Source: an uncultured Eubacteriales bacterium
Lineage (GTDB): Bacteria; Bacillota; Clostridia; Oscillospirales; Acutalibacteraceae
Length of the DNA stretch: 18,504 nt
Direction of reading: 5' to 3'
Assembly (NCBI GenBank): GCA_900316925.1
Contig: ONEU01000104.1
Coordinates: forward strand, 1 to 18,504
Positions 6,966-14,098 of the stretch are shown here, piece by piece; the first letter of the stretch is position 1, and the number at the start of each line of letters is the position of its first letter. A model generated the notes under the pieces. The model searched no databases, was not told the DNA's origin, and worked only from the letters and a program-made list of their open reading frames with translations. A program made the translations under genes and the position numbers.

Positions 6966-7013
6966 GGGAATCGGCAGGTCAGAATTGATTTCCGTGACGG
7001 CGGGCACCGCCGC

Positions 7014-7042
7014 TTGACATAAGGTGTCGAAATAGGTATAAT
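7014..7042 (+). promoter_or_regulatory. Consensus sigma-A promoter of the acyltransferase/GT8 operon
   Basis: TTGACA (7014-7019), a 17-nt spacer, then TATAAT (7037-7042): both hexamers are perfect. The start would fall near 7049, only about 11 nt before the first ATG at 7060. This matters for choosing the start of the first gene. Confidence 0.9.
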
Positions 7043-7059
7043 GTAAAGTGGTATAGTTT

Positions 7060-7872
7060 ATGGCGTACTTTTTGGAGGTGAGTGTAACGGACAAACGAAA
7101 GGTCATCTATTATTCAGATGAACTCCATGATGAGTTCTCTATTGCTCAGATTACCCCCAGAAAAATCGACGCAGATTATGTGTATATCCACGATTCCCTG
7201 TTTAAGCGCTTTACCCATTTCTTCTGGTACAGAATCGTGGCTACCCCTATCGCTTTTCTGTATATCAAGCTCGTGTTCCATCAGAAAACGATCGGCCGTA
7301 AGGCTTTTAAGACCTGTAAGAATCAGGGGTACTTTCTCTACGGCAACCATACACAGGATATCGGGGACGCTTTTAACCCCCATTTCCTCAATTTCCCACG
7401 CAACGATTATATTATCGTCCACCCTAATAATGTGTCAATGCCCTGGCTTGGCAAGGTCACTCCCTCTCTGGGGGCGCTCCCTCTGCCCGACGATAAGGAG
7501 GCTTACCGTCATTTTAATGACGCAATCGACACCCATATTCATCGTAAGCATACCGTCGTGATCTATCCCGAGGCTCATATCTGGCCGTATTTTACCGGTA
7601 TCCGCAATTTCCCCGATACTTCCTTCGCTTACCCGATCCGGCTCAATGCGCCCGTCTTCTGCTTCACCAATACCTACCATAAACGACGGTTTTCCAAACA
7701 GCCCAAGATCATTACCTATATTGACGGTCCGTTCTATCCCGATATGAATATGCCCCCCCGTGCCAGACGCAAGGATCTGCGTGACAGGGTGCACGAGACA
7801 ATGACCATGCGGGCCAAAAATTCCACCCATGTACAGATCCAGTACATCAAGAGGGAGGAACCACATGATTGA
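7060..7872 (+). CDS. PlsC-like lysophospholipid/glycerol acyltransferase, divergent
   Basis: Up to 270 residues. The acyltransferase core is recognisable: 'YFLYGNHTQDIGDAF' (His97) as motif I, 'VVIYPEAHIW' (169-172 YPEA) as the FPEG-like motif III, and 'LNAPVFCFTNTY' as motif IV. A hydrophobic segment (54-73) probably sits in the membrane. Family members usually have H-x4-D. Here the acids lie at +3 (Asp100) and +6 (Asp103), so the catalytic dyad is shifted or altered. The same YPE-x3-W pattern recurs in the fused gene at 8719. The start is uncertain: ATG 7060 has no good ribosome binding site, whereas GGAGGTGA (7074-7081) points to GTA 7084 or ACG 7087. It is first in the operon and overlaps the GT8 gene by 8 nt. 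Predicted role: acylation of a glycolipid or anchor precursor. Confidence 0.8.
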   Translation: MAYFLEVSVTDKRKVIYYSDELHDEFSIAQITPRKIDADYVYIHDSLFKRFTHFFWYRIVATPIAFLYIKLVFHQKTIGRKAFKTCKNQGYFLYGNHTQDIGDAFNPHFLNFPRNDYIIVHPNNVSMPWLGKVTPSLGALPLPDDKEAYRHFNDAIDTHIHRKHTVVIYPEAHIWPYFTGIRNFPDTSFAYPIRLNAPVFCFTNTYHKRRFSKQPKIITYIDGPFYPDMNMPPRARRKDLRDRVHETMTMRAKNSTHVQIQYIKREEPHD

Positions 7873-8722
7873 TATTCTGTTCTGCGGCAATGACGGCGTG
7901 TTTGACGGCGTTCTCACCTGCACGCTCTCTATCCTTATGCGCACTAAGGTTCAGGAACCCATCACTTTGCATTTGTTTACGATGGATCTCACTTCCCTGA
8001 ACTCTCAATATACTCCCATCAGCGACAAACAGGTCTCTTTTCTCAATGAGGTGATCCGTCAGTACCATCCCGACAACCGTGCGGTACGCTATGACGTCAC
8101 TTCCTATTATCATAAATACTTCTCTGGCTGTCCTAATGAGGGAGCTTACTGCTCTCCCTATACATTGATCCGCCTGTTTGCCGATATTGTTCCCGGCATC
8201 CCCGATAAGCTGCTCTATCTCGATACAGACATTATGTTCAACCGCGATATCTGCCTGCTCTGGGATACCGATATCAGAGGCTATGAATATGCCGCCGCGA
8301 ATGACCACTACGGAAAATATCTGATCCATCCGCATTATATCAATGCCGGCGTGCTGCTCTTCAACATGAAGCACTGCCGTGAAACCAGACTCTTTGTCAA
8401 GGCAAGAGCCTGGATCCGCTATAAAAAATTAACCTTCGCCGATCAGAGCGCCATCATCCGCTCCACTACCAGGAAAAAACTCCTGCCCCAGCGGTTCAAC
8501 GACCAGAAATTCCTCCACGATCATACCGTGGTCAGACATTTCTCCAAGCGCCTGTTCTGGCTGCCCTATCCGCATACCGAAAATATCAAGCAATACCATG
8601 TGGAGAAGGTCCATTCCGTGTTCCGCTATCATCAGTTCGATGATATCCTCTCGGAATATCTCCGCCTGAAAGAAGAATATCTCAAAAGAAACGATAACAG
8701 AGAAGGGGTTATGCATCCATGA
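7865..8722 (+). CDS. Glycosyltransferase family 8 (GT8) protein
   Basis: This 285-residue protein has the GT8 (GT-A fold) hallmarks. They are the N-terminal 'ILFCGNDGVFDGVLTCTLSIL', the metal-binding DxD in 'LLYLDTDIMF' (Asp120/Asp122), 'HYINAGVLLFNM' (158-168), 'FADQSAI', and a C-terminal His in 'VRHFSKRLFW'. GT8 enzymes are retaining transferases that use UDP-glucose or UDP-galactose and often act in lipooligosaccharide, teichoic acid or adhesin glycosylation. The acceptor cannot be read here. GAGGGAGGA precedes ATG 7865, which overlaps the upstream stop by 8 nt. Its own stop overlaps the next gene's ATG by 4 nt. No signal peptide, so it should act on the cytoplasmic side. Confidence 0.92.
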   Translation: MIDILFCGNDGVFDGVLTCTLSILMRTKVQEPITLHLFTMDLTSLNSQYTPISDKQVSFLNEVIRQYHPDNRAVRYDVTSYYHKYFSGCPNEGAYCSPYTLIRLFADIVPGIPDKLLYLDTDIMFNRDICLLWDTDIRGYEYAAANDHYGKYLIHPHYINAGVLLFNMKHCRETRLFVKARAWIRYKKLTFADQSAIIRSTTRKKLLPQRFNDQKFLHDHTVVRHFSKRLFWLPYPHTENIKQYHVEKVHSVFRYHQFDDILSEYLRLKEEYLKRNDNREGVMHP

Positions 8723-10530
8723 AGCAACCGGTTATTCCTATTTTTTACGCCTGTGACGACGCCTTTGTCAAGTACACCCTTGTGTCCCTTCATTCCATCA
8801 TTGTCAATGCTTCCAAGGATTACCATTATGTAGTACATATCCTGCATACGGAAATCTCTGAAGGTATGATGCGGAAGGTGCATGAACTCGAAAATGAGAA
8901 TTTCGAGATCCGCTTTGTGGATGTTACCAACTATCTGCGTTCCATCTCCGATAAGCTCCCCCTGCGTGATTACTACTCCAAAACCACCTATTACCGCCTG
9001 TTTATCGCAGAGATGTTCCCGGAGCTTACCAAGGCAATCTATATCGACAGTGATACCGTCGTTCAGGGTGATATCAGTCAGCTCTACCTCACCGATATCC
9101 AGGATGCCTATGTCGGCGCCTGCCATGAGCGTGTGATGATCCTTACCGATGTGTTCGGCACTTATGTTGAAAAGGTCATCGGCGTCTCCCGCTACAATTT
9201 CTTCAATGCCGGTCTCCTGCTGATTAACTGCGACCAGTTCCGTCTGCACTTCGTTCTGGATAAATTTGTCGATTACCTGCATTACTATAATTTCGTGGTC
9301 ACACAGGACGAGGATTACCTCAACCTAATCTGCAAGGACCATGTTTACTGGCTCGATCAGCGCTGGAACACAGAGCTGTACGGCGAGCTTGCTTATCCCA
9401 TTGAGCAGGCAAACCTGATCCATTTCATTATGACCAGCAAGCCCTGGCACTATGAGGACTGCCCCCATAGCGATATCTTCTGGAAATATGCAAAGGAAAC
9501 CAGTGTCTATGACGAGATCCGGGAGGTGCTGGAAAGCTATCCCGACGAGAAAAAGGAACAGGATCAGCAGGTTCAGGAAAACCTGATAGCGCTGGCCGAG
9601 AAAGAGATCAACCGCGAGGACAATTTCCTCAACCGCTGGAACCGTGACAAGCGTGCCAAGGATCGTGTGGAAGTGATCCGCAAGATCGAACAGCTTGAGC
9701 TGGAGGGACGCTTCGACGAGGATGTGGAGATCGACCCGCCCGGACGTGTCCTGCTTCCCGACGAGATCGAATACATCCAGAAGTCCATCACCGACAAGCT
9801 CAAAACCAAGCTCGCCTTTATGATTGCCCACCGCTTCGTCAACAACCTTATCAAGGATAAGAAATTCATTATCAAGGAAATGCGCGGCCTGGAGAACTTC
9901 AAGGAAATGAACTCCGGTGCGGTGATTACCTGCAATCACTTCAATGCTTTCGACAGCTTTGCGATCCAGCTTGCTTACGAGGCAGGCGGTCAACCCAACC
10001 GTTCCTTCTGGCGTGTCATCCGCGAGGGAAATTACACCTCCTTCCCCGGCTTCTATGGCTTCCTGATGCGTCACTGCAACACCCTCCCCCTCTCCTCTAA
10101 CCGTGATACCATGAAGAAATTCATTGCCGCCACCAATCAGCTCATTCAGGACGGCAACTATGTGCTCTTCTATCCCGAGCAGAGTATGTGGTGGAACTAC
10201 CGCAAGCCGAAGCCCCTCAAGACCGGTGCATTCATGTTCGCTGCCAAGAACGATGCGCCTGTCCTGCCCTGCTTCATCACCATGAAGGATTCCGATTTCA
10301 TGGGTGAGGACGGCTTCTATGTGCAGGAATATACCATCCATATCGCCAAGCCCATCTATCCGAACCCCGCTCTCAAGGGTAAAAAACAGGTGGAATATCT
10401 GATGCACAAAAATGAAGAGGTCTGGAAGGAGATCTATGAATCCGAGTACCATATTGCTCTCTCCTACACCACCCCTGCCGATAAGATGCCCGCCAACACC
10501 AGCTTGACCTGTTCTGACAATCAGGCATAA
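8719..10530 (+). CDS. GT8 glycosyltransferase fused to a PlsC-like acyltransferase
   Basis: A 603-residue two-domain protein. Residues 1-270 form a GT8 domain with DxD at Asp110/Asp112 ('AIYIDSDTVVQGD'), 'FFNAGLLLINCDQF' (161-174), 'TQDEDYLN' and 'LIHFIMTSKPWHY'. Residues 271-360 are a highly charged, probably helical linker. Residues 361-603 form an acyltransferase domain with canonical H-x4-D ('CNHFNAFDSF', His407/Asp412), motif III 'VLFYPEQSMWW' (Tyr485-Gln488) and motif IV 'APVLPCFITM'. GT8 domains alone are about 270-300 residues and PlsC about 220-250, so both look complete. The protein could glycosylate and acylate one acceptor in sequence; the substrate is unknown. It is the third gene of the operon, coupled by ATGA to the free GT8, and ends at a strong terminator. 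Confidence 0.92.
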   Translation: MKQPVIPIFYACDDAFVKYTLVSLHSIIVNASKDYHYVVHILHTEISEGMMRKVHELENENFEIRFVDVTNYLRSISDKLPLRDYYSKTTYYRLFIAEMFPELTKAIYIDSDTVVQGDISQLYLTDIQDAYVGACHERVMILTDVFGTYVEKVIGVSRYNFFNAGLLLINCDQFRLHFVLDKFVDYLHYYNFVVTQDEDYLNLICKDHVYWLDQRWNTELYGELAYPIEQANLIHFIMTSKPWHYEDCPHSDIFWKYAKETSVYDEIREVLESYPDEKKEQDQQVQENLIALAEKEINREDNFLNRWNRDKRAKDRVEVIRKIEQLELEGRFDEDVEIDPPGRVLLPDEIEYIQKSITDKLKTKLAFMIAHRFVNNLIKDKKFIIKEMRGLENFKEMNSGAVITCNHFNAFDSFAIQLAYEAGGQPNRSFWRVIREGNYTSFPGFYGFLMRHCNTLPLSSNRDTMKKFIAATNQLIQDGNYVLFYPEQSMWWNYRKPKPLKTGAFMFAAKNDAPVLPCFITMKDSDFMGEDGFYVQEYTIHIAKPIYPNPALKGKKQVEYLMHKNEEVWKEIYESEYHIALSYTTPADKMPANTSLTCSDNQA

Positions 10531-10535
10531 AAATT

Positions 10536-10574
10536 GAGGACTACCGTTTGATTGACGGTAGTCCTCTTGTTTTT
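10536..10574. terminator. Intrinsic terminator, probably bidirectional
   Basis: GAGGACTACCGT (10536-10547) and ACGGTAGTCCTC (10555-10566) form a perfect 12-bp stem with a 7-nt loop, followed by TTGTTTTT. On the - strand the stem is followed by AATTTTTAT, so it can also end the alarmone synthetase transcript. Confidence 0.92.
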
Positions 10575-10581
10575 CCGTTAT

Positions 10582-11328
10582 TTATGTCTCCTGTTCGGGC
10601 GCAAGAATGGAGTTGCGGATATTCTGCATCCGTTTGTCAAGCGACGCGCTGATGTTGGCGCAGTCCACCAGCTCCCGTGTCAGCTCCTCCATTTTCTCCG
10701 GCGGGATATTCTTCTTATACTTCAGCTTATGCTCTAAACTCGCCCAGAAATCCATAGCAATGGTCCGCAGCTGCACCTCCACCTTTACATCCTTTTTTTC
10801 ATTCTCCAGGAAGATCGGGATGGACACGATCAGGTGAAGACTGCGGTAGCCGCTTGGCTTCGGATTGCGGATATAGTCCTTCTGCCGGATCAGCGTCACA
10901 TCATCCTGCTGCAGCAGGCACCGTGCCAGACGGTAGATATCCTCCTCGAACGAACAGATCACCCGCACCCCCGCAATATCGTTGATATTCTCCTCAATTG
11001 CCTCCAGGGTTCGGGGCAGATTTTTGGCGATCAGCTTCCGCATGATGCTGTCATAATCTTTCACACGACTCTTGATGGATTCAATGGGGTTGCCATCGTA
11101 CTTCAAGGAGAACCATTCATTCAGCACCTTGAACTTGGTTTCCATTTCCATGATGGCACAGGTATAGTTGGAGAAGAAATGCTCCACAGGGCCGATACTC
11201 TCCTGTACCATGTCGAGCAGGGCTTCTTCGTCAAATGCAATGTTTTGTGTGATTCTCACAAGCTCTCTGGCCATTTTGTCGGCCTGATCCCGGATCTCAA
11301 ATTCAGTAGGTTGGTTCTGTTCTGCCAT
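10582..11328 (-). CDS. ywaC: Small alarmone synthetase, YwaC/RelP-like (p)ppGpp synthetase
   Basis: This 248-residue protein has only the RelA/SpoT synthetase domain, with no HD hydrolase, TGS or ACT domains. Motifs include 'NPIESIKSRVKDYDSIMRKL' (80-99), 'DIAGVRVICSFEEDIYRL' (117-134), 'NPKPSGYRSLHLIV' (155-168) and 'VEVQLRTIAMDFWASLEHK' (183-201, with the catalytic-site Glu184). These are closer to B. subtilis YwaC (RelP, SAS2) than to YjbM as I remember them. It should transfer pyrophosphate from ATP to GDP or GTP in the cytosol. ATG 11328 is chosen over the longer frame from 11418 because AAGGGAGATG lies upstream and the longer frame would cover the promoter. It is monocistronic. The N-terminal 50 residues extend beyond the minimal enzyme. 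Confidence 0.92.
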   Translation of the reverse strand: MAEQNQPTEFEIRDQADKMARELVRITQNIAFDEEALLDMVQESIGPVEHFFSNYTCAIMEMETKFKVLNEWFSLKYDGNPIESIKSRVKDYDSIMRKLIAKNLPRTLEAIEENINDIAGVRVICSFEEDIYRLARCLLQQDDVTLIRQKDYIRNPKPSGYRSLHLIVSIPIFLENEKKDVKVEVQLRTIAMDFWASLEHKLKYKKNIPPEKMEELTRELVDCANISASLDKRMQNIRNSILAPEQET

Positions 11329-11368
11329 TATGTCATCTCCCTTTCCGACAAGTCTTATTGTTAAGATT

Positions 11369-11397
11369 ATGATATACAATTTTGTCATAAATGTCAA
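11369..11397 (-). promoter_or_regulatory. Sigma-A promoter of the alarmone synthetase gene
   Basis: On the - strand: TTGACA (11397-11392), a 17-nt spacer, then TATCAT (11374-11369). The start would be near 11362, leaving a leader of about 34 nt. Confidence 0.8.
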
Positions 11398-11454
11398 CCA
11401 ATTATATTCAAAATTCACAGAATTTCATGTTGCCGGCATTTTCACGACCCTCAA

Positions 11455-11481
11455 CAAAAAAGGACAGCCCCTCGCTGTCCC
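11455..11481 (-). terminator. Intrinsic terminator of the metal-efflux operon
   Basis: Read on the - strand, GGACAGC (11480-11474), a 5-nt loop and GCTGTCC (11468-11462) are followed by a run of six T (11461-11456). It lies 8 nt past the copA stop. Confidence 0.9.
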
Positions 11482-11488
11482 TGTTTGC

Positions 11489-11704
11489 TTATGCGTTGCT
11501 GATGGAGAGCACCTGATAGTCCTTGTCCTCCACGGCCTTTTTCAGTACCTCGTCGGCTACCTCTTTCGACAGGGTCACGATTGCCTGTTTCTCGGTGTGG
11601 CTCGCAGCGGCGCTCTCCACTCCGTCAATGGCCTCCAATGCCTTTCTGACTGCCGCTTCACAATGTGCGCACATCATTCCTTCAATTTTCATGGTCTTTG
11701 TCAT
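11489..11704 (-). CDS. Possible internal in-frame CopZ-like copper chaperone (C-terminus of copA)
   Basis: The last 71 codons of copA look like a complete copper chaperone starting at ATG 11704-11702 ('MTKTMKIEGMMCAHCEAAV'). A strong ribosome binding site, AAAGGGAGG (complement of 11721-11713), precedes this ATG by 8 nt. That is what a stand-alone copZ would have, and is not needed inside a coding region. The frame is continuous with copA, with no stop between. Either the two genes fused by loss of the copA stop, or the locus makes both the long ATPase and free chaperone from one frame. E. coli copA is known to yield a separate chaperone by frameshifting, so dual output has precedent. Whether the internal start is used is inference. 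Confidence 0.45.
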   Translation of the reverse strand: MTKTMKIEGMMCAHCEAAVRKALEAIDGVESAAASHTEKQAIVTLSKEVADEVLKKAVEDKDYQVLSISNA

Positions 11705-14059
11705 AGTGGTTTCCTCCCTTTCATGTGGTTGTATCTGATCTCCAAGACAGTCGTTCAGTTCACGGTCGGTAAACCTTTCGGCTGCCTTGCTTTTGCCGGG
11801 GCGATAGAGTCTGAACAGGTTCAGACGCAGGGCGTTCGTCACCACAAACACGCTGGATAAACTCATGGCAGCCGCTCCCCACATCGGGTTCATGGTCACC
11901 CCCCAGAATGCATAGGCACCTGCCGCCAATGGAATGAGCAGCGTGTTATAGATGAGTGCCCAGAACAGGTTTTCTTTGATATTACGGTAGGTCTTGCGGG
12001 ATAATCTGACCGCTGCCGCCGCATCCGTCAGACGGCTTTTCATCAGCACCACATCAGCTGCGTCAATGGCCACATCTGTGCCGGCACCGATTGCCATACC
12101 GATATCCGCACGGGTCAGCGCCGGAGCATCGTTGATTCCGTCTCCGATCATCGCTGTCTTTCCCAATTCCCGCAGCTGCCGGATGACTGCTTCCTTGCCG
12201 TCGGGCTTCACCTCCGGAATGACGAGATCCACTCCGGCCTGTCTTCCGATGGCCTCCGCGGTACGGCGGTTATCACCGGTAAGCATGATGACGGAAATTC
12301 CCATTTCCTGAAGCTCCCGGACAGCCCGCGGAGAATCCTCCTTGATGGTATCGGCCACGGCGATCATGCCCAGCAAACGCCCGTCCTTTGAAAAGAGCAA
12401 CGGCGTTTTCCCCTCATTGGCAAGGTCTTCGCTGCGGTGCAGAAAGCTCTCGGAAACCGTAGCCTGCTGCCGTATCCATGAAAGACTTCCGCCGCATAAC
12501 CGGCTGCCGTCGAGCACCGCTGACAGACCACTGCCGGTGTGAGACGTAAAATCCGACGTACCCAGCGGCCTGATCCCCTGCGCGTCGGCGTAATCAGCAA
12601 TGGCCAGGGCAAGCGGATGCTCACTCTTGTGTTCGAGGGAGACGGCAGCCGTCAGCAATTCCGTCTCGCCGCTCTCTCCCGCGGGAACAACATCCGTCAC
12701 CACAGGTCTGCCGTTGGTGATCGTACCGGTTTTATCCAGTACCGCCAGCCGGATTCCGCCGGTCTCCTGCAGAGCCCCGGCATTTTTGAACAGGATGCCG
12801 TTTTTGGCGCCTACCCCGTTTCCCACCATGATTGCCACCGGGGTAGCAAGACCCAGGGCACAGGGACAGGACACCACCAGGACGGCGATTCCCCGGGCAA
12901 GCGCACTCCCCACGGGGGCACCCGTCAGCAGCCAGATTACGGTGGTAAAAATTGCCAGTACCATCACCGCCGGCACAAATACTGCCGAGATCCGATCGGC
13001 AATCCTTGCCACCGGTGCTTTTGTGGCGGCGGCATCACTCACCATGGAAATGATCTGTGAGAGCGTGGTATCCTCCCCCACCCGGGTGGCACGGCAGGTC
13101 AGAAAACCGGAACGGTTGATCGTCGCCGAAGAAACGGTACTGCCGCTTGTTTTATCCGTGGGGATACTCTCGCCGGTCAAGGCGGATTCATCCACCGCAC
13201 TGCTGCCTTCCAGTACTACTCCGTCCACCGGGATACTCTCGCCCGGTCTCACCACAAACACATCCCCCGGTTTCACTTCATCCGGTGAAACCGTCACCTC
13301 TTCACCGTCACGCAGGAGGGTGGCGGTTTTCGGCGCCAGGTGCATCAGGCTTTTCAGCGCATTGGTGGTCTTTCCCTTGGAGTAGGCCTCCAGCATCTTC
13401 CCCACCGTGATCAGCGTCAGGATCATGGCCGCCGATTCAAAGTAAAATTCGTGTACCAGGTGCTGTACCTCTTCGGTGTGACCCGCCGTTTGCTCGCCTG
13501 TCATGATAAACAGCACGACCGTACTGTATACAAAGGCTGCTGACGAACCAAGGGCAATCAGGGTATCCATATTCGGCGCTCCGTGAAACAGGCTCCTGAA
13601 TCCGCTGACAAAAAATTTCTGGTTGATAACCATAATAATCACCGTCAGCAGAAGCTGTATCAGGCCGATTCCGATGCCGTTGCCGTCAAGAAACGGCGGT
13701 AACGGCAGTCCGAACAGATGAGTGCCCATCGAGAAATACAACAGAATGAGCAGGAACACCGCCGATGCCGCCAGACGTTTCCGCAGACGGGGCGTTTCAT
13801 GGTCCCGCAGGGCTTCCTCCTCCTCTGCTAACCTCCGGCTATAGGGTGCACGGGCAGCTTTCTCCTTGACGGACGCCCCGTAGCCGGCGTTTTCAACGGC
13901 TCTGATGACGGCGCCTTCATCGGCATTTCCCTCTACCCCCATAGAGTTGGTCAACAGGCTCACCGAACAGGCTTCCACACCCTCTACCGCCGACACCGCT
14001 TTTTCCACTCTCGCCTGACAGGCTGCACAGCTCATGCCGGTGACACTGTATTGCTTCAT
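11489..14059 (-). CDS. copA: CopA-type Cu(I)-exporting P1B-1 ATPase with N- and C-terminal HMA domains
   Basis: An 856-residue copper ATPase. The N-terminal HMA has CAAC (Cys11-Cys14) and eight membrane helices follow. TGES (295-298) is the actuator loop, CPC (398-400) the ion site in helix 6, DKTGT (Asp442) the phosphorylation site. SEHPL (479-483) lies in the nucleotide domain, and GDGIND (639-644) is the hinge. Tyr704-Asn705 in helix 7 and Met732/Ser736 in helix 8 mark Cu(I) specificity. After helix 8 a polar linker (about 750-785) leads to a second HMA (786-856, Cys797/Cys800). An extra C-terminal HMA is unusual. Met786 has its own ribosome binding site, as a separate copZ gene would. AGGAGGTG supports the start. 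It lies 39 nt after the P1B-2 ATPase, probably in one operon. Confidence 0.95.
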   Translation of the reverse strand: MKQYSVTGMSCAACQARVEKAVSAVEGVEACSVSLLTNSMGVEGNADEGAVIRAVENAGYGASVKEKAARAPYSRRLAEEEEALRDHETPRLRKRLAASAVFLLILLYFSMGTHLFGLPLPPFLDGNGIGIGLIQLLLTVIIMVINQKFFVSGFRSLFHGAPNMDTLIALGSSAAFVYSTVVLFIMTGEQTAGHTEEVQHLVHEFYFESAAMILTLITVGKMLEAYSKGKTTNALKSLMHLAPKTATLLRDGEEVTVSPDEVKPGDVFVVRPGESIPVDGVVLEGSSAVDESALTGESIPTDKTSGSTVSSATINRSGFLTCRATRVGEDTTLSQIISMVSDAAATKAPVARIADRISAVFVPAVMVLAIFTTVIWLLTGAPVGSALARGIAVLVVSCPCALGLATPVAIMVGNGVGAKNGILFKNAGALQETGGIRLAVLDKTGTITNGRPVVTDVVPAGESGETELLTAAVSLEHKSEHPLALAIADYADAQGIRPLGTSDFTSHTGSGLSAVLDGSRLCGGSLSWIRQQATVSESFLHRSEDLANEGKTPLLFSKDGRLLGMIAVADTIKEDSPRAVRELQEMGISVIMLTGDNRRTAEAIGRQAGVDLVIPEVKPDGKEAVIRQLRELGKTAMIGDGINDAPALTRADIGMAIGAGTDVAIDAADVVLMKSRLTDAAAAVRLSRKTYRNIKENLFWALIYNTLLIPLAAGAYAFWGVTMNPMWGAAAMSLSSVFVVTNALRLNLFRLYRPGKSKAAERFTDRELNDCLGDQIQPHEREETTMTKTMKIEGMMCAHCEAAVRKALEAIDGVESAAASHTEKQAIVTLSKEVADEVLKKAVEDKDYQVLSISNA

Positions 14060-14098
14060 ATCACACCTCCTGAACAGCGTTTGGATGACCGATCCGGA

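Noticed and set aside
6554..6988. 144-residue + strand open frame after the Cys-rich gene
   Set aside because: It runs through a terminator, repeat copy C and a palindrome. There is no ribosome binding site or recognisable domain.
9325..10452. 375-residue - strand open frame inside the GT8-acyltransferase gene
   Set aside because: Mirror frame of a well-supported gene on the other strand, rich in Leu/Val/Gly/His from antisense codon bias.
12600..13385. 261-residue + strand open frame inside copA
   Set aside because: Antisense shadow. The - strand shows all P-type ATPase motifs.
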